Assembly: GCA_033439685.1 (NCBI GenBank)
Contig: JAUEDM010000001.1
Coordinates: forward strand, 5,704,001-5,768,000
DNA from: Apodospora peruviana
Lineage: Eukaryota > Ascomycota > Sordariomycetes > Sordariales > Lasiosphaeriaceae
Direction: 5' to 3'
DNA: 64,000 nt
In this document: positions 42,295 through 54,100 of the stretch, in pieces
How positions within the stretch are numbered: position 1 is the stretch's first letter
Layout: every line of letters begins with the position of its first letter
Made by a program: the position numbers and the translations under genes
The notes under the pieces: model-generated
Database searches by the model: none
The model's input: the letters and a program-made list of their open reading frames with translations, nothing else
What the model was told of the DNA's origin: nothing

Positions 42295-45200
42295 TTAGTA
42301 AGGGGGTTTCGTAACAGTCCCCAAGCTTCGCTCGCCCGCATGGCTATTGATGCCCTTGAGCAACGACTCGAGGTCCATGGCCGCCGGCAGTCTGCTACTA
42401 TCGTCCATGCTCGCCCAGGACGACGAGACCACCCGTTGTTCGCCCCCACCACCACGGCTCTTGATGCTCCGCTTCGACGTCGACGGCCGCGGGAGCGTCG
42501 CGGCGTGATCCTGCCCCGCCGCCATGTTCCTCGACACCCTTCCCTCCAATCTGCTGGGAATTGGGGGTACGGGAGGCACGTTGCTACTGACGGGCCTGTC
42601 CTCCTCCGCCAGCTCTGCGCTTTCCCGCGGGGGATGAGAGCTCAGAGGCCCGCCGGGCGTGCTGAGTTTCCGCTCCCTGGACATGGGGCGCGGGCTTATG
42701 TCCACTGTATCGGGAGCGGCGACGGCGGGGTTGAATGATAGCTCGCTCGGCGTCACGTCGTAGCTGACCAGGCTGTCGCTGCTGCTGCTGCCGTTGTCAT
42801 CCTGATAACCTGTGCCGTGCATCGTGGGCGGGGGCTGCAGCTGGCCAGACAAGACGAGTTTAAGCTGCTCGACCGACGTGACTTGATCCTTGGCGGGACT
42901 GCTCTGAGGTGCAGGCGCCAAGTTACTACGGACGCTTGACTTGCGGAGCTTTCCAGCATGCGCCTCTGCGCCGCCCACGGCCGGCGATGATGAAGGACGC
43001 AGGTTTGTCTTGCTGCCAAATGGCGATGATGCCGCCAGAGGATGGGTGTGTCCATTAGCGGTCAGGCGATTCCGGTTGGTACCCATCGTCCCTGACCGAG
43101 ACCCGTTGAGTGATGCTGATTTACTTCCGGCTTGCACGGCTGTGAGAACTCCGTCGCGGGTCCAATCCATAAGCATCTGCTCGCGGAACTGGGCAGGGAG
43201 CTCCTGGTCTGTCTCGCCAGCAGGAGGCGCGGTCAGTGTGGTTCCAAGGATAGGATGGGAGAAGCTCCGGCCGGGACTAGCAGCCGGGCTGGTCGGTGGT
43301 GACATTGACTGTTCCTGGTAGCTTGTGCAGATGGCTTCCACTAGCGCGATGCGATCGTCAAATGGCAGCAGAGATTCTGACTCAATCTCCTTGATAGGCA
43401 ACCTCGGCTGTGGCCTCGCCATGCCCGGTGTTCCCACCAACTCGATTAGTGGCGGCGGTACATGAATACCCTCCACCCAGAAATGCTTGCTGCGCCGTCG
43501 AACAATCTCGTTATGAATCGCTCTCCCTACAATCGCAGTCTCAAAGTCGAATTTCTCGGTCAGAACCCAAAAGTAGCCGTGAACCAAGCTGCCTAATCGG
43601 ACCTTGGCAATCGGCGTCTCGGCATCCTGAATGTCTTCCTGAAGCCTAAAAATCATGGGGAGGCCGTGTCGAACAGCGTTTACCCCCAACTGGTTCACGA
43701 GTCTGACTAGCAGCACGTGAAGCAGCACAATATCCGTTTCGTAGTCCACGAACTGGATCGCATTGTCGTAGATGGCGAGATGGAGGAGTTGCAAGAAGTG
43801 GGATCGCGTGCCCTTGGGGGGCTTCTCCCCCCGGTGGGAGTTGGTTGAGACTGCCCTCCGCGCAAGCGATACTCCTGGCAGTTCCCTGTTCTTCAGAGTC
43901 ATCCGGGCCGTCTCGTCTCTTGCTTTGCAGTCCGCGCGCGTTGTTTCCCTGTCCAACCACGTCAACACAGCATCCGCATAGGCTTTTCGAACAAGGCCAT
44001 CCGGATCTCTAAGTAACCACTGTGTACCGTCCCAAACTTGGATCGGGACGCGGTTTCTAGACAGAGACAGATTGCCACTCATCTTCGAGCGGGGGTTGGC
44101 CACAAGCAGAATCGACTTGATTGCGCGAAGCGCCGCTATCTTGGCGACGGTAAGAGCGAATAACGAGTCGATGTGTTGCTCATCAGCAATCGCGGAAACC
44201 GACGCCCCAGGGGCGTTGTCCGCCTTTTCTCCCTGCGGGGATGAGCTCGAAGTACTGCTCGACCTGGAGGGTTTGAGTTTCAGTAGTATGGTCGAGATCA
44301 TATCCGAAATCTGGTCTGCGTAGTACACATGTGTAGCAAGGTCGCCGATGCATTCCTGAAGCCGGAGCAACAAGTCCTTCCTTTGTGCAGCAACTTTGTC
44401 TGCCTTCTCCGCAAACTCTTTGGTAGTTGGCGATCGCGGGTCAGGATGGCCGGGCAGAGGAGGCTCGCTTCTCATGCTATTTGGATCTCCTGGCATCTGA
44501 ACAAGCTTTCGTATGTGTGTGACAAGCTGGAGCAAGATATCCATGACGCTCAGCCCAATCAAGTTAACATCTGAGCGCAAAAGGGCCCCAATCATAGCCG
44601 CAAGGACAATATGGTGCCGCAAACCGTCGTCCGTCAATGGTTGTTGGGCGAGCGCATCCATGGCAGTGATGAGAATGGTGAAGCGGTCAGCCACCGGAGC
44701 CCAGCGGGCAATTAGCAAGATCATCTTGATGGCCCAGCCGCTGTCTTTCCCGCTGGTGTTTGTCCTGACCACCTCCTCCTGCTGGTCGACCCGGTCTTTG
44801 ATGAACTTGAGGAGGGCTGCGGTAGCCGCATGCACCTGTGTCCGGTTCGGAACTACGAATATTTGTTTCAGGCACTGCATCGCCAAAACACCGATGTCCT
44901 CCTCTGCGAGTTTGTCCACGTCCACGGCAGTACCGGAAAGCGCGATCGGATTCACGTGGTGCTCGCCTGCGGTGTCGGCGGTCCGTACGGTGGCCATGCT
45001 TGTCCTCCTCCTTAACAGCGCCCCATCCACCTTCTCCTCCATCTCTGCGCGATGGAGCAAGACGTCAAGAAAATCTTCATTGTCGGTCCAAAGATTCTCC
45101 AGAATCATGGGGACAGCCACGTCATATTGGCGCCCCGCAACAGAGGACAGCACATCGGAAGCGGCCACGCTCCTGATGGCTTCCAAACCCGAGTTCCTCC

Positions 45201-45795
45201 ACCGTAATGCGACTGGCTTACTCGGCTGCACCTTGCTGGGATAGTCGCGCGTTGACGCTAGCGAAGCGTACTGTTGAACAACAGATACGTACTGCCGTAG
45301 ATAGGCCTGGTCGGCTAGGAGGGAGGTCGGGTCATGGTTCTCGCAAAAGGCGGCAAAGGTCGGGACAGACGACTCGACCATAGTAATGTCGCTCGACTTG
45401 AGGATCTGATCGACGATCTTGAGGACACATGGCGCAAACAGGGCGAGGTCCTTTGGGGATTTCTCAATGAGCGCGGTTAGGATCTGGAGCGTTACTTGTA
45501 CGTTTCTACGACATAGGGTGGTTAGCTTGGAGAACAGAGGCGCGGCTGTGCTGTGATTGCTGGAGATTTGTCTGACGTACCCAATCCTTTGACGATAGAC
45601 ATCACTGGCTGTCTTCTTCTCCAAAAAGCTGGCAACCTTTTGGATCTTGCTCCGTCGCGACTGTGCGTAAAAGAGCAAATAGCTCAACTCGCTCGAATTC
45701 GGCTTCACGTCGACGGCACCTTTGCTGGTTCGCGGGTAGCACTTGAGGACGAGGACCTGGTGCTTGGGTCGGCACCTCTGCTGAATCGCGTTCAT
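42295..45795 (-). CDS. EFR3: EFR3 plasma-membrane scaffold for PI4-kinase
   Basis: Efr3 anchors the Stt4 phosphatidylinositol 4-kinase complex (with Ypp1) at the plasma membrane. Exons 45795-45581 and 45505-42295 give 1141 aa. The 75-bp intron (45506-45580; GTACGT, GCTAAC, GTAG) is in frame and stop-free; splicing joins RQRIG to NVQVTLQILTALIEK. I start at ATG 45795 because MNAIQQRCRPKHQVLVLKCYP matches the basic and cysteine-containing N-terminus used for membrane attachment. Residues 1 to about 800 are helical repeats rich in Leu/Val. The last 330 residues are Ser/Pro-rich and probably disordered, with conserved short segments. The family call rests on the N-terminus and the helical body. 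Confidence 0.88.
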   Translation of the reverse strand: MNAIQQRCRPKHQVLVLKCYPRTSKGAVDVKPNSSELSYLLFYAQSRRSKIQKVASFLEKKTASDVYRQRIGYVRQISSNHSTAAPLFSKLTTLCRRNVQVTLQILTALIEKSPKDLALFAPCVLKIVDQILKSSDITMVESSVPTFAAFCENHDPTSLLADQAYLRQYVSVVQQYASLASTRDYPSKVQPSKPVALRWRNSGLEAIRSVAASDVLSSVAGRQYDVAVPMILENLWTDNEDFLDVLLHRAEMEEKVDGALLRRRTSMATVRTADTAGEHHVNPIALSGTAVDVDKLAEEDIGVLAMQCLKQIFVVPNRTQVHAATAALLKFIKDRVDQQEEVVRTNTSGKDSGWAIKMILLIARWAPVADRFTILITAMDALAQQPLTDDGLRHHIVLAAMIGALLRSDVNLIGLSVMDILLQLVTHIRKLVQMPGDPNSMRSEPPLPGHPDPRSPTTKEFAEKADKVAAQRKDLLLRLQECIGDLATHVYYADQISDMISTILLKLKPSRSSSTSSSSPQGEKADNAPGASVSAIADEQHIDSLFALTVAKIAALRAIKSILLVANPRSKMSGNLSLSRNRVPIQVWDGTQWLLRDPDGLVRKAYADAVLTWLDRETTRADCKARDETARMTLKNRELPGVSLARRAVSTNSHRGEKPPKGTRSHFLQLLHLAIYDNAIQFVDYETDIVLLHVLLVRLVNQLGVNAVRHGLPMIFRLQEDIQDAETPIAKVRLGSLVHGYFWVLTEKFDFETAIVGRAIHNEIVRRRSKHFWVEGIHVPPPLIELVGTPGMARPQPRLPIKEIESESLLPFDDRIALVEAICTSYQEQSMSPPTSPAASPGRSFSHPILGTTLTAPPAGETDQELPAQFREQMLMDWTRDGVLTAVQAGSKSASLNGSRSGTMGTNRNRLTANGHTHPLAASSPFGSKTNLRPSSSPAVGGAEAHAGKLRKSSVRSNLAPAPQSSPAKDQVTSVEQLKLVLSGQLQPPPTMHGTGYQDDNGSSSSDSLVSYDVTPSELSFNPAVAAPDTVDISPRPMSRERKLSTPGGPLSSHPPRESAELAEEDRPVSSNVPPVPPIPSRLEGRVSRNMAAGQDHAATLPRPSTSKRSIKSRGGGGEQRVVSSSWASMDDSSRLPAAMDLESLLKGINSHAGERSLGTVTKPPY

Positions 45796-48329
45796 GGCGG
45801 GCAACTGGAGACAAGCTGCGCGCGCAGCCAAGAGGTTCGGTCGGGCGACGAGACCGGGGAAATCAGCCGAACTCGTTCGTTATCACAGGGCGGAGCAGAT
45901 GCCTCTGTCCTCAGGGCTGACGCTGGCGACTTTTTGTTTCAACATCAAGTCGTGCCTTTTAATTGGAAAGGTGAGAAAAAAATTACAAGAGTTATTAGGG
46001 GCGTAATTTGGATTATGGCTGGGGAGGTGTGGCCTAAGTCTAGTCTAGGCCGTGGACGTGAGTGGTGGGTTGACTGGGATGTGTGAAGATTCCACGTTGG
46101 CCGATGCGCAATGTCTCTTCTCCCTGGCGGCGGGCTGGAGATGCCTAATAACCCGTAAACGCCACGAAGTGGTGCCCTGATGCCTTGTATCCCCGCCAAG
46201 CAATCCGCCCAGGAGGTACCCGAAGTCGAAGACTCGGACCACGCCAGCCCCGCTGACCAACAGCAAGTGCAACAACCTGGAAGAAGCCTTGTGGTCTGGG
46301 GTAGGAAACGAAGGCTGATTTCGAGGTTGCTTTGATAATTGGAATGACAAATTGTCAGGTAAGGTAACCTTGGTCGCAGTGGTTGAACGCTAGTTCTAGT
46401 GCTCACTCCCCTTGAACAGAAGATGATAAGATGAGGTGATACCGGACGAAACAACATTCTCATCACAACCAACCTCTTGTAATACCCAAATATGTTGTAG
46501 GTATACGGATATTTCCATGCCAGCTCATTGTCTACCAGGCAAATCTACAACGATGCCGATAATGTTGGCTGATAGCCATGTGCCGGTCGCAGCCGCGCAT
46601 CGAGTTTCAACTTTCAAGGAATGCGTCCAAAAAAGGGCTTCTTTACAAGCACGGAGCCGGCAAAGCAAGTTTCTTTACGCTTTTCAATTTGTTTGCAACC
46701 AACAAGAGTAATCCTCCATCACCATTCCAATAATTCAGACAGACCTTTCTGCCATCTCCTCCTGTGCCCGGCGCCCTGGTCAGCTGCACGACAACGCCTT
46801 TCAACGGGTAAAGTCGTCGACGGTTCGTCGTCAGATGCACCTCGCCCCGTGCTGTTGGGTCCCGCTATCCGCGATCACCAGCGCACGCTGACGCCATTCG
46901 GCCAAGACACCTCACTCAACCTAACGCAGGCGACCGCCAGCACAACCATCACGTGAGACATACAATAAGTTTAGCTTGCGAGAGCTTGCCAAGAACCCTG
47001 GCCAATTTGGTATGTCCAATCACGGCGAATAGTATTCCTTCTAAGTAATCCATACGAAATACTTGGTCGACTATCTCATCGACAAAAGCACCTATCGCGC
47101 CTCAACCCGTCGAGCTGGTGGCCAGCCGTCTTAGGCATAACCTACATAACTACGTCTCTTGGCATATAAGGGGTATTTCCGATGATTGTTATGTTGTTCA
47201 ATCCATCCCCATGTGAATGGGAATGGACATCGCGGGGGTTTGCTTGTCCCTCGGCCAATTGTACGACCTTGCCGGTGATGAGATGACGACGACGACGACG
47301 AGACTGGCAGGCTGGCTGTACGCTGATATTGAAAAGACATTGCCCACCCCAGAATACAGCGCAGTTGCAGTTGCAACTCTACGCTCCTCAAGATAGGTTC
47401 CAAGATATACCGATCCGTCTAAACTTGACCAAAAGCCACGCAAACAGAAACCGCCAAACAACCATGAGCGAAATAGTCGTCCTTGTTGATGCCTTCGCTA
47501 TCGTCGTATTTCGGTATCCCCGTTGCATGCCGGTTAGGTCGGATCTGCTGCTGCTTAGTCGGCAGAGAACGGGGAACATGCAGGTTAGGTGGTGGCGTTC
47601 CCAATCCGGCTTTATACCACGACCCCGAGTTTTGGGGAAGAGTGTGGTGGACGGTTACCTGACATACCGCCTTTCTAGCCCCAGTTTTCCGGTGCCAATT
47701 CCCGCCGTATTACTCCGTTTGAGACCTTCGATTCGGCGGACCGTTGACTGGGAAAGCGGAAGCAGATCTTGTGTCACACCGTCAAGCCCTGTAAGGCCGG
47801 GTCCATGCCTTTGACGACACCTCCCACCCCTGCGTCTTCTTTGCGTTTACGACGGATACGACAGCCGGTCCCCGAAAGACTGATAGGTAAAGTAGTAGAA
47901 CTTGCGGGGACCAATGTCCTTATCAAATCATGAGCCGCCTTCCGCGACATAGAGCCTGATTCAGCAATTTCAGCTTGGCAGCCTTGGCCTATGGTCTACA
48001 GATAACTCCCGACTGTCTCCTCGATAGGCCGGGGTGAGCAAGGGGGGAGGCCCCACGGCCTAGTTAACAGCCGCGTGGCCGGTAGATATTCGCGGCCATG
48101 ATGGTTAGGTTGGGAGGGGACTTGTACGGTCGTGGATCTGTCCGGGGCCCAGAGTCACCTTGTGGCTTTTCTCTCTCGGCCAGGTCTTGAAGCCATCAAA
48201 ATCGTGACCGCAAAGAAACTGCTCCGGTCGGTCTTGATAACAGATAATAGATTTCGTTGTCCCGGTCTGAAATGAGAACTGGATCCCCTAAGCTTCATGG
48301 TGTCTAGTTCCACCGGTGAGATGTTCACC
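45796..48329. other. Gene-free divergent region between EFR3 and the BBE-type oxidase gene
   Basis: These 2.5 kb hold the EFR3 promoter and the promoter of the FAD oxidase gene. A short (ACG)n run lies at 47286-47300. Overlapping ORFs on both strands lack recognisable domains and no RNA gene was identified. Confidence 0.5.
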
Positions 48330-50664
48330 ATGTCTCGTCCACTGCATGCTTTCCTCCTCAACATCCCTCTCCTTACTCTCTTCTTGACCTTGACGGCTGC
48401 CAACTCCGAGCATTACAATCCATCGCGGTGCAAGGCTATCCCCGGGACTGCTGGCTGGCCGTCCACGGAGTCGTGGGTGCGTCTCAATGAGTCAACTGGG
48501 GGAAGATTGTTGCAACCGTCTCCTCCAGGAGCTGTCTGCCATCCCGGACGGCCGACCTACAACGCCACAGACTGCGCCCGCGTCCGCACCGGCTGGTTTA
48601 CCTACGAGTTCCACCAGGCCGACCCCGTCTCGACCGACTGGAACCAGTGGAACAACGACTCCTGCCTTCCTGAACCGAGTTATCCATGCAGCGGTCAAGG
48701 ATATCCTGTCTTCGTCATAAACGCAACGACTGCTCACCATGTCAAGCTCGGGGTGGACTTTGGTACGCATACTTGGTACATCTTCTGTAAATGGAAGACT
48801 AATGTCTGGTCCATCATGATTAGCGAGAAAGCATAACGTCAGAATGGTCGTCAAGAGCTCTGGGCATGACTTTCTTGGCCGCTCCGTCGCACCAAACTCA
48901 CTCTCGATATGGGTCCATCACATAAAAGGGCTACAGCCCCATGGCTCCTTTCTACCTAAGAAATGCAAGGTCACCATCGACAGCACGGTTGTCACAGTGG
49001 GCGGTGGATCGCAGATGATGGAGTTGTACAGCACGCTTGATGCTTTGAACCAAACCGTGGTAGGGGGTGGCGGCAAGACCGTCTCAGTTGGCGGGTACCT
49101 GACCGGCGGCGGCCACGGGCTTCTCGCTCCTCGGTACGGTCTAGCTGCCGACCAGGTCCTTGAGATGGAGGTCGTGACGCCCACCGGCGAGATCGTGACT
49201 GCGAACGAGTGCCAGAACAGGGACCTTTTCTGGTCAATGCGGGGGGTAGGTCTCTCTCTCTCTCTCTCTCTTTCCTTTTCCACATAACTCAAAACAAACT
49301 CATAAACATCTACTTATTCTTCCCATCGATACAGGGAGGTGGCTCCACGTTCGGCATCCTAACCTCAGCCACCATCAAGACCTTTCCTTCCCCAAAACTG
49401 CTCCACCTCGAGCTCGTAATCGCCACGACAGATACCAAGAACCTCACCATCTTCGACATGGTCGCCTACTTCTTGTCTCAGTTCCCCTCCCTGGGCGACC
49501 AGGGCCTATCGGGCTACTCCTTCTTCTTCTCCGCAATCCCCAACCCGCTGGACGGCGGCGCGACAACCGTAGGCGGCCTGCTCATGTCCGCAGTCCTCCA
49601 AGACACTTCAGACCCAACCGCCTTGAACGACCTCATGGCCCCAGTCCTCACGCACATCGCCACTACCTGGCCGAACCAGTTCCTCATCCTCAACCAAACC
49701 ACTGCCTACCCGTCCTTCTACGCGTGGTACCAGAAGAACTACGACACCAGCTCGGCGGGAACCAATTCCTTCACCGGTTCACGCCTCCTCGACGCCCGCG
49801 CCTTGACCGCCAACCTGACCCTCAACGCCCAGGTGTTCAAGCGCTTTTCCGGGAGCGGCATTGGGACCGCTTACCTGATTTCGGGAAAGGGTGTCCACTC
49901 GGCCGAGCCCCGTGGCGGAGGTAACGCCGTCTGTCCGGCCTGGCGGAAGGCATATGTTCACGCGAGTAAGTCTCTCAGAGATCTCTTTCCAGGGCCGGTC
50001 ATAGTTGACTCTACGAATGCACCCAGATACCTAAGAAGCCCAGCCAGGCCCGTGTCTAGAATCACTAATTAATCAATCCATTCTGTATGCTGCTAAAGCT
50101 CTCGTGTCAACAACAGCTTTTGGCGTTGGATTCCCGCCCCTGAACGCGACAGCAAGAAACGATGCCCTCGACCGGATCAATTACTACCTCGAGCCCATGA
50201 GGGAGCAGCTGGCGCCCGGTTCTGGGGCGTACGTGAACGAGGTACCTACAATGCCCCTAATTACTACCTACCTACTTGAATATATCACCTTACCCAGACG
50301 AACAGACAACATGTGACTAATCTCTTTGGTGTTTTAAAAGGCGAACCCAGAGGAGCCAGACTGGCAGCACCAGTTCTGGGGAAACAACTACGACCGACTG
50401 TAAGTACCTTACCTTTCTTTACCTACCTTACATAGCCCGGCCGTTCGGTCCAAAGGGGGGCAGACAGAGTACTCGGAAACAAAAAAGATGAACAAAAATG
50501 AGAACGGAACCACACACCAAACTGACCAAATTATTCTCCATCATAGCGTCCGAATCAAACGCCGCATCGACCCAGACGACGTCCTCTGGTGCTCCCCATG
50601 CGTAGGAAATGAACGTTGGCGTGAGGAGGATGGCGGGAACCAACTTTGTCGTGTGCCGCAGTAA
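48330..50664 (+). CDS. Secreted FAD-linked oxidase, berberine bridge enzyme-like (VAO family)
   Basis: Six exons (48330-48762, 48824-49245, 49335-49965, 50099-50241, 50341-50399, 50547-50664) give 601 aa; introns are 61, 89, 133, 99 and 147 bp. A signal peptide (LLNIPLLTLFLTLTAANS) starts the protein; ATGs at 48297 and 48321 are in frame and possible. The PCMH FAD domain is clear: VKSSGHDFLGRS with His159 in the position that binds FAD covalently, then GGYLTGGGHG and RGGGGSTFG. The BBE C-terminal block YDRLVRIKRRIDPDDVLWCSPCVGNERW ends the protein. The segment that holds the second FAD-linking Cys in bicovalent members reads GGYLTGGGH, with no Cys, so single attachment is expected. Substrate is unknown (carbohydrate, alcohol or metabolite). 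A (TC)10 repeat lies just inside intron 2. Confidence 0.87.
49251..49270. repeat. (TC)10 microsatellite in an intron
   Basis: Ten TC units follow the GTAGG donor of the second intron of the FAD oxidase gene. Confidence 0.9.
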
Positions 50665-51126
50665 TTAGAACAGCAACAAACATCTAGAACCTACCGTACC
50701 TGGTAGGTAGCTATGACAGGAACTCGACCTAAACATCTCATTTTATAACAGCCATTTCATGCGGCATAGAGCGGAAGCCTTATTAGTGTGTCGTTAGCAC
50801 CAGATATCTCACAGGAGCACTGATCATTGCAAAAGTATACGACTCTCTTCAAGTGCCTAAGGTACCTCGGTAATAATACTTGCTAATTCTCTCGAGACCA
50901 GCAAAACTCTAAATCTCTGCAGGTAGGTGTCTTTTGCCTGCCAAAATTGCCAAGGTCCCTCCAACACCACGGCTGCTTTTTCTTCCACCTATTTATGTCT
51001 TTGATAATCCATCCGCATTGTCTGCCTGTTCCTACGTACCACCACATGTTGTAGCAAAAACGTCTGCCGGATGCTTCTCAAACCAAAAGGCGTGGTGGCC
51101 AAAAACCTTCGAGTCTCACCAATAGT
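50665..51126. other. Convergent intergenic region
   Basis: Carries GGTAGGTAG near 50702 and CTAAGGTACCTCGG near 50860. No gene was seen. Confidence 0.6.
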
Positions 51127-54100
51127 CTAAATAAAAGCTACACTGCCGTCGCTGCTGGTCTGAACATGTTCAGCTGACCTGAATCTGGTCCTTTCTAGAC
51201 CAAAGCCCCCCGTCCTGTCACCGTTGCTCCCAAACCTGTCGCTGCTGTCGCTGTCTGGCGAGCCGCACCTCTCCTTCCTATAGCTCTTCTTCGAGACTGG
51301 TCCAAATTGCCGTTGCACCGCCGCTGTAAGACCTGGGCTCGATGCTGCAGACGAGGCCAGCGAGTGCCCAATTTTGGGGCGGGCACGCTTCATCGGAGAT
51401 GGCGTAGACCTTAAAATACTCTTGACCGGAATCGGTGGCACATCTAAGGGGCTATAGTTTTCCAGCAATGTCCTCCCTGCTGAAGGCGGAGTGGTCCGTT
51501 TGACTGAACGTTGCGTCGGTGAGAGCTTCACAACATTAGGTTCCACGACGGACAATGGCGAGGTCGGAAGCGTAGGTTTGTGCGTTGGAGGCTCAAAAGC
51601 CTCTACGTCTTCCTCATCTTCGTCATAGATCTGGGCTGACTCTCGAACATGGCCACGCAGAAATCGTCTTGGCATGGTTGGAAGGGCATACTCGACTTCG
51701 GACAGTTTCGAGGGGAAAGGGGATGACTCCAGTTTTGCAACATTTGCTGATAGCCACGTCATCCAGTCTATCGAGCTGCCAGACGAGTCGACGCGGTATC
51801 TAGCAGGTCGATATGTCAGTGGTGTGTGGTCTGCTTCATTGGGGTTGCTCTTCTTCGTTATTTCATGCAATCTGGCACCCGCGTCAAGGTTATCCTGAGT
51901 TTGGCTAGGCCCACACTCATCCGTAGAGTAGATGCTCTCGGTATAGTCAACGCCATTTGCCGACGCTGAATCAGTGCCACGAACATAGTCTCTACCGCCA
52001 AGTCGGTGAATCTGAGTACCATCCTCTGAAGCATTCTGAGAATTGGCGCCAGATTCCTGGTGTGAGGATACCAGACGCATCTCCGTGTTCTGTTCTTCCT
52101 CCATGGACCGTCGCAGGGCCCGGCGATAGGGGCTAGTGGTCCTGAAGAGGTGCGAGGCAGGACTGCCAAAGAACGCGGAGCTCTGGTCCTTGATAATCTT
52201 CGGCTCTTCCATACGGTGAACGCGGTCCTCGGTTGAAGTTGGCTCCCTGTGATCTTCGATGAAAGGGTCGTCAGAGGGTTTACACGAACTTTGGGTATTG
52301 GCCGAGGCAGATCTTGACATTCCGGTCTCGAATGCTGCATGAACGTCTCTGGGCTCATTTCTAGTAACCTCGGGATACATCTGCCGTATATGCGGTGCCG
52401 CAGGTGATCCAGTTCTGAACTGCCCAGCTTGCACATGTTGCATATCAGGGCGAAGAGTGGCATTGGTTGTAGCTTGTGTCGGAGTCCTAATGCCGCCGGG
52501 GGAACTGAATTGGTACGGGTTTTGGGGCACTACTCTCAATTTCATCCTGGGGCTCTGCCTCGAAACATTCCTGAGAGACTCAACCGAGGGTAAGGTATCC
52601 ACAGGGGGCGAAAACATATCGTCCGCACGTCCTTGCTGCTCTATTTCGGGTGCGTTCTGATTATTGCTCTCGCGAACTCGCTTCATCAGAGCCGAGTAGA
52701 CACGTTGACTGTCCACTGTGGGACCAGCGGCAACCTGGTTAACAATGACATTTTCACTATGTTGGAATAGCTGGGTCCCAAGTGGTTTTCTTCGAATTGA
52801 CGGTGATGGGGCATGTGAGCCATTCTCCCTGATAATGGAAAGGCGCTGTCGCTCCCACTCCTTCCACTGCTGTTGCTGCTGGCTTGTAAGCGTACTTGGG
52901 CCGGAGTTTGTCCAGCTTGTCAAGGACTTGTCATCCGATACTTTACACTCTTGTTCGCTCCCGAGGCTCTCCACGCTGCCTCTATTGGAATGAACAAGAT
53001 TTGGAGGCACGATCTGGACCAAAGGCACCTGGGATGGAACTCTGTGGATGGAACTCCAGTCGATTGGCTTTAGGGCATCCTGATCATCATCCGAGGAGAA
53101 CAACGATCCCAACCCCTCAGTGACATGGGTTCTATGTGCGGTAATTTGTTGCTCCGGAAGTGAAGTTGGCTCATCTCCGGACTTGGCTAGGTTGAAGAAG
53201 CTTTTGAGCTTCGTCTTCAACGACTTGGACACCTTTCTAGCTTTGGTCTTGAAGCCATCCTCCTTGCCAGAGGAGGAGGTGGCGGCATTCGCGTTGGTGT
53301 TTCCGTGGTCATCAGCGGAACTGTTGCTGCGGAGGGATTTACGTATTCCAGCCTCGGTTCGTCGGTTCCGTGAACCAAAGAAGGAGGCCTTGGTTGCAAG
53401 ACGAGGGGTACCATGGTCAATCATCCAAGACCCATCCTCGTACATGCCGGGTGCTTGAGGTGGACCAGGAGCTCTGGCATTGCAGTCTCGACTAGCATTA
53501 GACCCGGATCGCGTACGATTTCTCAGGAAGCTCATCGATTTCGGCGCCCTCAATTTCGGGACGCCTCGTGGGGACTCGCTCTCCGTGGGCTCAGAATGTA
53601 CCACTCTGCGATTGTTCAACGACGGCACCAGTCTGGAGCTAGGTGTCTTTCCATTCGAAAATGGTGAGGGTATATCTTGCTTTCTTCCAATCCCACCTTC
53701 GTCGGAAGTGAACATGGACCTAGATCTGCGGAGACGACGATACGAGGACGGGGCAGAAGCAATGTCGTCCTCCGGGGTGTAATACTCGTCCCCGGCTGCC
53801 AAAACAGTGAGGTAGTCGCCCGCAATTCCAGGTGATGGAACCGGTGGTGGTTCTCTGTGAGGTCCGCGTGGCTGCTGCTGTGATGGATTGCTAATGTTGT
53901 TTCCCAAAATACTTCTCTTTATACTGTTTGTATCATCGTCATCCTGCACCTGGGCAGGGCCCATATCAATATCCCTAGAGTTCAGTCTTGAACCCGCTCC
54001 CCGACCTTGGGGTGTCCTTCCCTGCACAGAGCATGGCCCCATAAAACGCACGCTCTGCCGACGCTGAAGGTCATGGCACTCCTCGAGTCCGCGGCGGGGA

